The notes: a model not told the origin generated them from the sequence alone. A stretch of 64,000 nt of DNA from Verrucomicrobiaceae bacterium (GCA_016795485.1 JAEUHM010000004.1:1-64000), one strand, 5' to 3'. Shown: positions 30,217-39,204, numbered from the stretch's first letter. Numbers and translations are program-made.

Positions 30217-31188
30217 ATGAAACCACTCCTCTTACTTTTAGCGCTCGCGGTTACCGTTGTATTCGCCGAGCCTGCAAAGCCGTATCAGCTTCCGGCAGGC
30301 ATCAAACTGGAGAAAGACATCGCCTACATTGAGGGTGGTGATGAAGCTCAAAAACTCGATCTTTACCTTCCGGAGGCACCTTCAGACAAACCGCTGCCGC
30401 TCATCGTGCACATCCATGGCGGCGGATGGCGTGCCGGGAACAAATTTCCCTGTCCATTGGTGACCATGGTCCTGAAGGGCTATGCGGTTGCGAGCATTGA
30501 GTATCGTTTTAGTCAGAAGGCGGTCTTTCCTGCACAGATTCAGGATTGTAAAGCTGCCATCCGTTGGCTGCGAGCCCATGCTAAGCAATACAACTTCGAC
30601 ACGAAGCGCCTTGGTGCGGTGGGTGGATCGGCAGGCGGACACCTGTCCGCGCTTGTGGGTACTTCAGGTGGCGACAAAGCCTTTCCTCCCATCGGTGGCT
30701 ATTTGGATTATTCTGATCGCGTCCAAGCCGTGATTGACATCTACGGCCCTGCCAATTTCAGCTCGGTGATACAGCAGGCAAGTGATGACAAGAATGTGAA
30801 GAACATCTTTCAATTCAATACGCCTAGCGATCCGTATTCCGGTCTTATTGGCACCAACTTGGAGGATAAGACCAAGGCTGATGCCGTGAGCCCGATCCAC
30901 TATGTTTCTAAAGACAGCCCTCCATTCCTTATCTTGCATGGAACGCACGATACTTTGGTGCCGTATGCACAAAGCGTTGAACTAGAGGCTGCTCTCAAAG
31001 CTCATGGGGTCGATGTTTGGCTGCAAACCCTTCCTGGTGCTGGGCATGGTGGTCCTGCTTTTGGGTTGCCTGCAATCCATCTACTGATGCAGAGCTTCTT
31101 TGACCGATATCTCAAGGGAACAGACGTAGAGATCAAGCTTGTGCCTGAGGCTGACTTAAAAGCCCAAGCTGGACCTGCAAAGAACTGA
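30217..31188 (+). CDS. Exported alpha/beta-hydrolase (esterase/acetylxylan esterase-like)
   Basis: 323 residues with signal peptide MKPLLLLLALAVTVVFA. Oxyanion-hole motif HIHGGGW, nucleophile elbow GGSAGGH (Ser), acid in LHGTHDTLVP (Asp) and catalytic His in PGAGHGG. This is the hormone-sensitive-lipase/BD-FAE type of esterase, often acting on acetylated plant polysaccharides. It follows the Gfo/Idh gene by 15 bp, so is likely co-transcribed. Confidence 0.9.
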   Translation: MKPLLLLLALAVTVVFAEPAKPYQLPAGIKLEKDIAYIEGGDEAQKLDLYLPEAPSDKPLPLIVHIHGGGWRAGNKFPCPLVTMVLKGYAVASIEYRFSQKAVFPAQIQDCKAAIRWLRAHAKQYNFDTKRLGAVGGSAGGHLSALVGTSGGDKAFPPIGGYLDYSDRVQAVIDIYGPANFSSVIQQASDDKNVKNIFQFNTPSDPYSGLIGTNLEDKTKADAVSPIHYVSKDSPPFLILHGTHDTLVPYAQSVELEAALKAHGVDVWLQTLPGAGHGGPAFGLPAIHLLMQSFFDRYLKGTDVEIKLVPEADLKAQAGPAKN

Positions 31189-31244
31189 ACGGATCGTTTT
31201 TCCTGTGGCGTGAAGCCACTGTTTTTAGCTAGGCTGGTGTTTCC

Positions 31245-32816
31245 ATGGAAACACCGCTCACTCCGCTCGATTTTGCTCGCCGCGCAAGACGTCTTTATCC
31301 TGAACGCGAGGCTGTGGTGGATGGTGAGATCAGGTTGACGTATCGCGAGTTCTTTGAGCGTTGCGACCAATGGTCTGCGGCATTGCAGAAGTATGGCATC
31401 AAGCGTGGTGATCGGGTGGCAACGATAGCGCCCAATACTCATGCGCATCTGGAGGCCTTTTATGCAGTGCCACAAGCGGGTGCAGTGATCGTGCCCATCA
31501 ACTTTCGGCTCACAGCAGCCGATTTTGCTTACATCTTGAATCACAGCGGTGCGCGGATGGTGTGTGTTCAAGCTGATTATCTTGATATTGTCGACAGCAT
31601 CCGGGATCAGGTTCCCCAGGTAGAGAGCTTTGTTGCCTATTCTGGAGTGAAGGTAGGCTGGAGCAGCTACGAGGAAATGCTGAAAGGAGCTGATACGAGC
31701 TTTGAGGCTGTGTCCGTCGATGAGACTGAGATGATAGCACTCAATTATACAAGCGGGACTACTGCCAATCCCAAAGGAGTGATGGTGACGCATCGGAATA
31801 CTGCGATGAACATCATGGGTCACCTCATGCACACACAGATGACGGCTGCTGATCGCTATTTGTGGGTGCTGCCGATGTTTCATGCGAACGGATGGTGTTT
31901 CGTGTGGACCATCACGGCTGTTGGTGGTTGTCATATTTGTCTTCCGAAGGCCGACCCGAAGCTGATTTTTGAGATGATCTTGCGTGAGCATGTCACGCTC
32001 TTGTGCGCTGCTCCCACGGTTCTGATTAGCATCGCAAATGCGCCGCAAGAGCTACGTGCAGGAGCTCCACGAGGGGTGAGAGTTTTCACTGCGGGGGCAC
32101 CGCCAGCAGCGGCTACCATCGAGCGTGTGGAAGGTGAACTCGGATGGGAGATTACCCATGTGTACGGCTTGACCGAGGTTTCTCCGATTGTGACCATCAG
32201 CGAAATAAGGCCCGAGCATGCGGGGCTTTCGCCGCAGGAGCGTGCAGTCATTAAGGCTCGGCAAGGAGTCGAATACCTGGGTAACGCGGAGGTGCGAGTC
32301 GTAGGCGATACTGGCGCGGAAGTGCCACGAGATGGAGCGACGATGGGTGAGATCGTCATTCCTGGAAATGCGGTGATGAAGGGCTACTACAATGATGCGG
32401 AAGCTACCGCGCGAGCGATCAGAGATGGATGGTTTCACAGCGGAGACGCGGCTGTGGTCCACTCAGATGGCTACATAGAGATTCGCGACCGATGGAAAGA
32501 CGTCATCATCAGCGGGGGCGAGAATATTTCATCGGTGGAGGTGGAGGGAGTGCTTTTGCGGCATCCTGCGGTGCAGGAGGCGGCTGTCGTGGGAATGCCT
32601 CACGAGAAGTGGGGTGAGTCACCTCAGGCGTTTGTCGTGCTTAGATCAGGACACACAGCGACCAGTGAGGAAATGAGGCTGTTTTGCCGTGAGCATTTGG
32701 CCCACTTTAAGGTGCCGCACGGTTTTGAGTTCATTGCTGAACTCCCAAAGACCGCCACGGGCAAGATTCAAAAGTACGTTTTGCGAGGCGGAAGAGCAAA
32801 TATCACTCGGCAGTGA
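31245..32816 (+). CDS. AMP-forming acyl-CoA ligase (long-chain fatty acid type)
   Basis: 523 residues of the ANL superfamily. ATP-binding P-loop YTSGTTANPKGVM, A5 motif YGLTEVSP, A7 GWFHSGD, A8 hinge DRWKDVIISGGENIS, and catalytic Lys in KTATGKIQK. It activates a carboxylic acid to acyl-AMP and then acyl-CoA. The chain-length preference cannot be read. The gene is complete and has no operon partner upstream; the PIG-L gene follows after 49 bp. Confidence 0.92.
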   Translation: METPLTPLDFARRARRLYPEREAVVDGEIRLTYREFFERCDQWSAALQKYGIKRGDRVATIAPNTHAHLEAFYAVPQAGAVIVPINFRLTAADFAYILNHSGARMVCVQADYLDIVDSIRDQVPQVESFVAYSGVKVGWSSYEEMLKGADTSFEAVSVDETEMIALNYTSGTTANPKGVMVTHRNTAMNIMGHLMHTQMTAADRYLWVLPMFHANGWCFVWTITAVGGCHICLPKADPKLIFEMILREHVTLLCAAPTVLISIANAPQELRAGAPRGVRVFTAGAPPAAATIERVEGELGWEITHVYGLTEVSPIVTISEIRPEHAGLSPQERAVIKARQGVEYLGNAEVRVVGDTGAEVPRDGATMGEIVIPGNAVMKGYYNDAEATARAIRDGWFHSGDAAVVHSDGYIEIRDRWKDVIISGGENISSVEVEGVLLRHPAVQEAAVVGMPHEKWGESPQAFVVLRSGHTATSEEMRLFCREHLAHFKVPHGFEFIAELPKTATGKIQKYVLRGGRANITRQ

Positions 32817-32865
32817 GAGTTGGATGCGAGTGTTCGTATCAGAATGCCCCCATTTTCCCCATCAT

Positions 32866-33660
32866 ATGAGAAAGTCTGCGATAGCTGTTTTTGCCCACCC
32901 CGACGACATTGAGTTTGTCGCAGCGGGGACTTTGTTGCTTCTGGCGGAGGCAGGATGGGAGATTCACTACATGAACTTGTCTCGTGGAAACTGTGGAAGT
33001 GTGCAGTTTGATCCCGAAACGACGGCTAGGCTGCGGCTTGAGGAGGGAAAGAATGCAGCGCATATCTTGGGAGCCCACTTCCATGGCCCGATTGCGAATG
33101 ATCTTGAGATCAATTACTGCCCTGAACTGATCAAGAAGGTGGCTGCGGCTATTCGTCAGGCCAAAGCGTCGATTGTGCTCACCCACAGTCCGCAAGATTA
33201 TATGGAAGACCACATGAGCACATCGCGACTGGCTGTAACTGCCGCCTTTACGCACGGGATGCCCAATTTTGAGAGTGATCCGCCAGTTGAGGTCTATGGC
33301 GGTGACGTTGTGGTGTATCATGCGCTGCCGCATGGGTTGCGTGATCCACTGAGGAGACGTGTGAGGGCCGGACTTTATGTGGACACGAGTAGTGTTCATC
33401 AACGGAAGCGACTGGCCCTGGCGGCTCATGAGAGTCAAAAGCACTGGTTGGATGTGAGCCAAGGCATGGACTCTTATCTTGTATCGATGGATGAGTCCGC
33501 AGCGGAGGTGGGCAAACTGAGCGGGAAGTATCAACAAGCCGAAGGATGGCGCAGACATTTGCATCTAGGCTTTAGTGCCAATGAGATAGATCCTCTGGCG
33601 GATGCGCTTGCCGGCAAGTGCTGGGTGGATCCCGCTTACGAAAGTAGTCTTGAAGGCTGA
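32866..33660 (+). CDS. PIG-L-family (LmbE-like) deacetylase, possibly BshB1
   Basis: 264 residues from ATG 32866; an in-frame ATG at 32824 is possible. The zinc site is AHPDDIE (His, two Asp) with the downstream HSPQDYMEDHMSTS. Family members remove N-acetyl groups from GlcNAc conjugates: GlcNAc-PI, mycothiol or bacillithiol precursors, or antibiotics. The sequence resembles the BshB1-like group, but no bshA or bshC is in the window, so the substrate is unassigned. Confidence 0.88.
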   Translation: MRKSAIAVFAHPDDIEFVAAGTLLLLAEAGWEIHYMNLSRGNCGSVQFDPETTARLRLEEGKNAAHILGAHFHGPIANDLEINYCPELIKKVAAAIRQAKASIVLTHSPQDYMEDHMSTSRLAVTAAFTHGMPNFESDPPVEVYGGDVVVYHALPHGLRDPLRRRVRAGLYVDTSSVHQRKRLALAAHESQKHWLDVSQGMDSYLVSMDESAAEVGKLSGKYQQAEGWRRHLHLGFSANEIDPLADALAGKCWVDPAYESSLEG

Positions 33661-33716
33661 GATTTCGACGATGGCCTTGCCAGAGCGTCTCAGGGAGTGT
33701 TTGGTTCTTGCTTCAA

Positions 33717-34916
33717 ATGGCAGGCAAGACTTGGAAGACCGAAACGCAGTTTTTTCAACTGGCAACTCCACGCAAACCATTCCGGTTTGCTAGTGGTGAA
33801 GTCTTGCGTGATGCGGTGGTGGCCTATGAGGCGTATGGCGAACTGAATGCGAAGAAGGATAATGCTATTCTCTTGTTTCATGCCCTTTCGGGAAGTCAGC
33901 ATGCCGCAGGCTACACGAGCCATGTCGAGGGAACCGGAGATCGTTGGACACGAGATTGTCAGGAAGGCTGGTGGGACGACTTTATAGGCCCGGGCAAGGC
34001 ATTGGATACGAGTCGTTACTTCGTGATCTGCGCGAACTACCTCGGTGGCTGCTATGGCACGACGGGGCCCACATCCATCAATCCAGAAACCGGGAAACCG
34101 TACGGAAGTGTGTTTCCCGCAGTCCGGACATCGGATGTGGTGAAGTCCCAGTTGGCTTTGCTCGATCATCTGGGCATCAAGAAGCTTCATGCTGTGATAG
34201 GGGCTTCGGTAGGAGGCCTCCTGGCCATCAATCTCGCCACAATGTTTCCTGAACGGGTGAAGATCGTGGTGCCGATTGCTTCAGGACCTAGGACTACCGT
34301 TTTGACCCGATTGACGTTGTTCGAACAAGTTATCGCGATTGAAAACGACCCACACTTTCACGGCGGCAACTACTATGAGCACGACAAGTCCCCAGAGTAT
34401 GGCTTGGCCCTAGCGCGGATGATCAGCCACAAAACATTTGTGCACCTTGATGCGATTGAACGCCGTGCGAGGGCAGACATCGTGCAGAAGCCAACTGAGT
34501 TGTCATGGTTCAAGGTTAAGCACAACGTGGAGAGTTACATGCTCCACCAGGGGAAGAAGTTCGTTAAAAGATTCGATGCGAACACCTATCTGCGGATTAT
34601 TGAGATGTGGTTGAGGTTTGACCCTCTTGGTGACGCGGGAGTTGAAGACTATTCCGGTCTGTTTGCCAGATCACGCAAGGCTGGACATCATTATCTGGTG
34701 TTCAGCATTGATTCTGACTTTTGCTTCTACCCTGAAGAGCAAACGGAACTCGTACGGCATTTGGAAGGGGCAAATGTGAAGTCGATGCACATCACCGTAC
34801 ACTCTGACAAAGGCCACGATTCGTTTTTGCTAGAGCCCGAGCTTTACACACCTCACCTCGTGCACACGCTAGAGGGACGATGGGGAAAGCGCGCTGAGCG
34901 AGATGCTGTGGAGTAG
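33717..34916 (+). CDS. metX: Homoserine O-acetyltransferase
   Basis: 399 residues from ATG 33717; a TTG at 33708 is the only earlier candidate. Alpha/beta-hydrolase with ALSGSQHAAG, the GGCYGTTGP loop, nucleophile elbow GASVGGL (Ser), Asp in SIDSDFCFYPEEQ and His in DKGHDSF. It acetylates homoserine with acetyl-CoA for methionine synthesis. Assignment as acetyl- rather than succinyl-transferase rests on family resemblance. Its pathway partner MetY is encoded at 57598 in the same window. The gene converges on a sulfatase gene. Confidence 0.93.
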   Translation: MAGKTWKTETQFFQLATPRKPFRFASGEVLRDAVVAYEAYGELNAKKDNAILLFHALSGSQHAAGYTSHVEGTGDRWTRDCQEGWWDDFIGPGKALDTSRYFVICANYLGGCYGTTGPTSINPETGKPYGSVFPAVRTSDVVKSQLALLDHLGIKKLHAVIGASVGGLLAINLATMFPERVKIVVPIASGPRTTVLTRLTLFEQVIAIENDPHFHGGNYYEHDKSPEYGLALARMISHKTFVHLDAIERRARADIVQKPTELSWFKVKHNVESYMLHQGKKFVKRFDANTYLRIIEMWLRFDPLGDAGVEDYSGLFARSRKAGHHYLVFSIDSDFCFYPEEQTELVRHLEGANVKSMHITVHSDKGHDSFLLEPELYTPHLVHTLEGRWGKRAERDAVE

Positions 34917-34978
34917 TTATGCAGTTGTTAAGCCCACCGATTTGGATTGGGCGTGTGCTGCTAGGACAGCTAAGTTCC

Positions 34979-35002
34979 TAGCCGGTCGCTTGCGATCGGC
35001 TA
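34979..35002. terminator. Hairpin between convergent metX and sulfatase genes
   Basis: TAGCCGGTCGC and GCGATCGGCTA form an 11-bp stem with one G-U pair and a minimal loop. There is no T-run on either side, so it is at best a weak bidirectional terminator. Confidence 0.35.
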
Positions 35003-35021
35003 TCGTCTCCTCCAGAGATCC

Positions 35022-36554
35022 TTACTTATCGAGGGCGGGAAAAGGGAATGTTATGCTCGGAGTGCGTGCGGATGCAGCTAGGGACTCCAGGCGAGATACT
35101 ACTGCAGGGTTTTCTGATGCTAGATTCTTTGTTTCTCCCGGATCGCTTTCAAGATCATACAAAGCGGTCTCTTGCTTTGCGGCGCGCTTTGATTTCCCCC
35201 CCTTGCTGGACAAGCCGTTCTTCAACAGTTTCCACTTCCCGCTGCGGATCATTTGTTGCCCCCCGTAGCTGGGAAACTCACGGTAAAGATAGTCCCGTTC
35301 TGATTGTGTTTCTCCGCGGAGGGTTGGGGCAAAACTGATGCCATCGATTCCACTGGGTGCTTTGCTGGATGCACTCACGAGATCAAGCAACGTAGGCATC
35401 CAGTCTTCAAATCCACAGACGCGATCGCTCACAGCCGGTTTGATGTGGCCTTTCCATCTCACGATTCCTGGCACGCGGAAACCGCCTTCGTAAAGCGTGC
35501 CCTTTCCGTCACGAAATGGGCCGTTGGAATCAAAAAACTCGCAATCAGTACCCGCAAGGCCTTGATGCGTCCCCGTCAGGGGGCCGTTGTCGCTGGTGAA
35601 ACAGAAAATGGTGTGTTCACCTAGGCCAAGTTTGTCGATCGTGGCCATCATTTGGCCAATATCACGGTCCATACGTGTGATCATGGCCGCGTATGCTGCC
35701 TTCGGCTTGTGGTGGGGAAGATATCCCTTTCCGCCGGGGTAGGGAGGATCGTCCCATTTTCCGGTGTATTCGAGAAGGGACTCCTCAGGCACCTGAAGTG
35801 ATACATGTGGCACGGTGGTAGGCCAGTAGATGAAAAACGGCTTCTCTTTGTTCTGTGTCGCAAAGGCGATGGCTTGTTCATCGATCAAATCAGGTGCGTA
35901 ATCGTTGCCTCTGAATCGTGCATAAACCTGCGGGTTTGAAGGATCTTCATCGGATTTCAACGCGTCAGGTACCTGAAAAGGGTGGTTATTGAGCGAAACG
36001 GGGTTGGCGTCATCCCAGAGGTAGGTCGGGTAAAAGTTGTGGGCAACACCCTGGCAGTTGTAGCCATACCAGCGGTCAAATCCTTGCTTCAGCGGCTCCC
36101 CGGTGGAACCTGGACCGCCTAATCCCCACTTTCCGAATCCGCCCGTGGTAAACCCAGCCGCCTTGAATGCCTCAGCCATGGTGATTTCGTTGTCTGGAAT
36201 GGGTTCTTGCCCTTCAAACTCGGGTTTACCGATTTTGGAGAGACCTTTTGCCTTCTCCCACTGGCGGTTGTCACGGATGTGGGCATGTCCAGGATGCTTT
36301 CCGGTCATCAAAACGCATCGCGAAGGAGCGCAGACGGCATTTCCTGAGTGCATCTGCGTTAAGCGGACCCCTTCAGAGGCCATCTTATCGAGGTTTGGGG
36401 TCCTGATCTTTGTTTGCCCGTAACACCCGAGGTCTCCCCAACCCAAATCGTCAGCAATGATGAAGATGATGTTTGGCGGGCGATCGCCGGAAGCACCGAG
36501 AGTGCAATTTACCGCTAGGAGCCAACAGAATGAGAGGCAGAAGAGACGAAGCAT
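35022..36554 (-). CDS. Exported arylsulfatase-like sulfatase
   Basis: 510 residues with signal peptide (MLRLFCLSFCWLLAVNCTLGA). The formylglycine motif is CAPSR (NAVCAPSRCVLMTG), preceded by the metal-binding IIADDLGWGD; the second metal pair is in FTSDNGPLTG. This is the C-type sulfatase core of sulfatase family S1. It hydrolyses sulfate esters and needs maturation by a formylglycine-generating enzyme or anSME encoded elsewhere. It is one of two sulfatases in the window. Confidence 0.93.
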   Translation of the reverse strand: MLRLFCLSFCWLLAVNCTLGASGDRPPNIIFIIADDLGWGDLGCYGQTKIRTPNLDKMASEGVRLTQMHSGNAVCAPSRCVLMTGKHPGHAHIRDNRQWEKAKGLSKIGKPEFEGQEPIPDNEITMAEAFKAAGFTTGGFGKWGLGGPGSTGEPLKQGFDRWYGYNCQGVAHNFYPTYLWDDANPVSLNNHPFQVPDALKSDEDPSNPQVYARFRGNDYAPDLIDEQAIAFATQNKEKPFFIYWPTTVPHVSLQVPEESLLEYTGKWDDPPYPGGKGYLPHHKPKAAYAAMITRMDRDIGQMMATIDKLGLGEHTIFCFTSDNGPLTGTHQGLAGTDCEFFDSNGPFRDGKGTLYEGGFRVPGIVRWKGHIKPAVSDRVCGFEDWMPTLLDLVSASSKAPSGIDGISFAPTLRGETQSERDYLYREFPSYGGQQMIRSGKWKLLKNGLSSKGGKSKRAAKQETALYDLESDPGETKNLASENPAVVSRLESLAASARTPSITFPFPALDK

Positions 36555-36883
36555 GGTGTGATTGATTTGGAACGGTCCGAAGTGACGGATGTTTGCCTCG
36601 GCTAGCCGATCACAACCCTAAACTTTTTCAAAAAAGACCCTCAATTGTGAGACTCGTCGGGGAGGGTGGACAAAGTTCGAGGATAGCCAATCTATATAAT
36701 GAGGCAAATCCATCTTTAACATAATCTTTATACATGGAGTGGTTAAAGAGGTTATCAAAAATACAAAAATACATTGCGTTTTTGATTCGGTTTCGTAAAA
36801 TTGGGATGAGATACCCTATTTCCATCAGTACGGCATTGTGCTAGCTTCCAAGGCCTGATCGCTGACGGGTACACTGTCGACGT
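36555..36883 (+). promoter_or_regulatory. AT-rich 329-bp intergenic region upstream of the pseudokinase gene
   Basis: Markedly more AT-rich than its surroundings, with no coding sequence I can support. A TATAAT hexamer at 36695-36700 lacks a good -35 box. The best sigma-70 match is TTGCGT (36774-36779) and TAAAAT (36796-36801) with 16-bp spacing, which would give a leader of about 75 bases before the ATG at 36884. Confidence 0.5.
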
Positions 36884-39070
36884 ATGTCCCTCATTCACAA
36901 TCAGTTCCAACATTTCTTGATCGCCCAACAGGCGGACGGGAGACCTGTGGAGTTGATCAGGTCGGCTGATGAAATCGCCTTTTTGGCGTTCGACACCAAG
37001 ATCAAGCGGTTGGTTGAGTTGCATGTTCTCAAACGAGGTCAGGCGATGGATGCTGTGGGTCGGCGTTCGGCGTTAGACCGCATTGAGCAGGCGCAAAGTC
37101 TTAGGGGCCTCAGTTTCATGCGAGTGCTGGAGCATGGAGAAGAGAACGGGGTCGTGTACTACTCTGCCAATTTGAATGATGGCGAAAGTGTAGAAGACTA
37201 TGTTTCACGTCGTGGTGCTGTGCCTGCCGTGACAGTTTTCTGCTTGATGCACCATTTCGTTGAAGACTTGGTGGCAGCAAAACGGTGTGACCGACTCTTG
37301 TCGCTGATGCGCGTTGGAACGCCGCTCGTAACCACTCATGAAGATGCCTTTCTTCAATTGAGGATCGTTGACTATGGGTTGTCTGGCAATGAGGCAATCA
37401 ATGATGATACCCGCACCAGGCGAGTGGTGGCCGAGTGTGGTCAATTGCTCTTCGTGCTACTCACTGGGCAGCCGTATGAAGGGCAAAATCCAGACAAATA
37501 TCCTGCTCTGACATGCTTGCCTACCAATTTAAGGATGCTTTTGCGCACCGCGTTGGTCGATCCAGACAATGTCTCACCAGTGTTAGAGAAACTGATGGAC
37601 GACATCCGAGAGGCCTATGCGTCTCTTGTTCCCAGCATTCAGGTGCGAACATCGAAGAAGCATCTGATCCTCAACGAAGCATTGCATCCCAAGTCCCATG
37701 TGCAGTCCTTGTTGCTGTCTGGAGTGGATGTCGCGGAACTCCTAAAGAGCCGCTATGAGATAGCCAGCGGAGAGGATTTCGTGCGCTATCCGTTTGCGAT
37801 TCCAGCAGTGCATCTTGCAGATCGGGCACCTGTGACAGTACATCTACTTCCGCCATCGCGAATAGCTGATAAGTCGCAGTATGAGACTGTGCCGCTCCAG
37901 ATGTGGAGGTTTAATCGGGAATCTCATCCCAACATTTTGCGCTCGCTGAGCTTGTGGGAGACTCCAGACTGGACGTTCCTAACAGAGGAAAGAGAGGGCG
38001 GATTCCCTTTGAGTCGCCTTCTCGCAGAGCGTGGAGTGCTCAATCCCACCGAGGTGTCTGTGGTGCTGCGGCAGGTGTGTGCTGCCCTCGATCAGGCTCA
38101 AGAGTGCGGAGTTACTCGGGTGGATATCCATCCTTCCAACTTAGTGTTCAAGGTGGGTCGTGAAGGAACGCCGACCGGGCGTGAGTATGACCGTCTGATG
38201 CAAAAGCGCTTGGATGCGTGGCCACCTTTCTTGCTGAAGGTAAGGACCCACTCCACTATGCGTGCTCTTTATGAGCCTTTGCTTGTAGAGCCTTCGGTTT
38301 CAGGCGAGGACCAGGAGTCCTTCCGAGCGCAAAAAGATTTCAGGAACCGATCTTTCGTGGCTTTGGCGGTGTACCTTCTCACTGGAGAGCGCCAAGTGGG
38401 AAGTGTGCCCGAGTTTGGCGAGGCCGTGCCGGATACATTGGCAGCTTTCTTGAAGGAAATGCTGTTGGCTGGTCGATATGAAGGCACGACACCGGTTCCA
38501 GCCGATTTTCTGAGTCAGTTTGAGTCGCACATGGTTGCCCCAAGTTCCGAAGGGAGAGGATTCGCTGCGATCCGAGCCATGGGAGACACTCCGGTGGAGG
38601 AGTTAGAGAGCGCTGGCTCGGTATCCGACTTTGATGAGGACTGGGCCAAGGTGGAACCTGCTGCCCCAAGCTACTTGAAAGCACGCACGGCACCTCTTGG
38701 ACTTGGGGTGAAGCCTATGCCCAAAGAGAAGCCCATGGACCGTGGGTCTTTGGGGATGATTCTCTGGGGAATTGGAGCTTCGGCGTTAGCGGTCATCGCC
38801 TTTTTGACGTTCTTTGGAGGGGGATCGCCCAATCAAGGCGTCTCTACGACTACGTCGGTGCCATCACCTGTCGTTAATCCCAACCAAACCAAAGACGGCA
38901 GCGGAGGATCGCCTGCTGTTCGCACCAAAACGCCAGAGGAGATAAAGAAGGCCATAGTACCGACCCAGGTGGAACTTCAGCGCCTCAAGCAAACACAAGA
39001 CACCGTGCAAAGTGCCGTTGGGCCAAGCAGTGGGATTGGCGGTGCGCCGGTGGCAACGGCTAGGCAATGA
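36884..39070 (+). CDS. Membrane-anchored tandem pseudokinase-like protein upstream of btubA
   Basis: 728 residues, with no signal peptide and one transmembrane helix at about 622-645 (MILWGIGASALAVIAFLTFF), so the long N-terminal part should be cytoplasmic. Domain 1 (about 10-250) resembles a Ser/Thr kinase: ELHVLK at 45-50 (VAxK Lys replaced by His47), IVDYGLSG with a DYG (163-165) in place of DFG, then LLFVLLTGQPYEG; no HRD is visible. Domain 2 (about 290-550) has VTVHLLPP (His320 again for Lys), HPNILRSL at 348-353, and VDIHPSNL (Asp414, Asn419) matching the catalytic-loop DxKPxN, but no DFG. The C-terminal tail is Ser/Pro/Thr-rich. It is co-directional with, and 134 bp from, btubA. Kinase activity is unlikely; a scaffold or membrane anchor is inference. 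Confidence 0.75.
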   Translation: MSLIHNQFQHFLIAQQADGRPVELIRSADEIAFLAFDTKIKRLVELHVLKRGQAMDAVGRRSALDRIEQAQSLRGLSFMRVLEHGEENGVVYYSANLNDGESVEDYVSRRGAVPAVTVFCLMHHFVEDLVAAKRCDRLLSLMRVGTPLVTTHEDAFLQLRIVDYGLSGNEAINDDTRTRRVVAECGQLLFVLLTGQPYEGQNPDKYPALTCLPTNLRMLLRTALVDPDNVSPVLEKLMDDIREAYASLVPSIQVRTSKKHLILNEALHPKSHVQSLLLSGVDVAELLKSRYEIASGEDFVRYPFAIPAVHLADRAPVTVHLLPPSRIADKSQYETVPLQMWRFNRESHPNILRSLSLWETPDWTFLTEEREGGFPLSRLLAERGVLNPTEVSVVLRQVCAALDQAQECGVTRVDIHPSNLVFKVGREGTPTGREYDRLMQKRLDAWPPFLLKVRTHSTMRALYEPLLVEPSVSGEDQESFRAQKDFRNRSFVALAVYLLTGERQVGSVPEFGEAVPDTLAAFLKEMLLAGRYEGTTPVPADFLSQFESHMVAPSSEGRGFAAIRAMGDTPVEELESAGSVSDFDEDWAKVEPAAPSYLKARTAPLGLGVKPMPKEKPMDRGSLGMILWGIGASALAVIAFLTFFGGGSPNQGVSTTTSVPSPVVNPNQTKDGSGGSPAVRTKTPEEIKKAIVPTQVELQRLKQTQDTVQSAVGPSSGIGGAPVATARQ

Positions 39071-39097
39071 TGGATAAGCTATTGATAATTGCTGCCG

Positions 39098-39113
39098 TGG
39101 CAAGCTCCTTGCA
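39098..39113 (+). promoter_or_regulatory. Sigma-54 (-24/-12) promoter upstream of btubA
   Basis: TGGCAAGCTCCTTGCA fits the RpoN consensus TGGCACRNNNNTTGCW with a single mismatch, including GG and GC exactly 10 bases apart. The predicted start is near 39124, giving a leader of about 80 bases to the btubA ATG at 39205. No sigma-70 promoter of comparable quality is seen in this gap. RpoN use requires an activator encoded elsewhere. Confidence 0.6.
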
Positions 39114-39194
39114 TTCCATGTAAAGGCTGCCAAAAACAACAGGACAATCACCCCCTCGCTAACTACTCAAAACACTCACTCAAGACAACTCATC

Positions 39195-39198
39195 GGAG
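39195..39198 (+). promoter_or_regulatory. Shine-Dalgarno of btubA
   Basis: GGAG six bases before the ATG at 39205. Most other genes in the window, including btubB, lack a clear Shine-Dalgarno, so this one stands out and supports the chosen start. Confidence 0.5.
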
Positions 39199-39204
39199 CG
39201 GCAC

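Noticed and set aside
36884-39070. Active Ser/Thr kinase upstream of btubA
   Set aside because: Neither domain retains the VAxK lysine, and no domain has both a catalytic-loop Asp and a DFG-like Asp.
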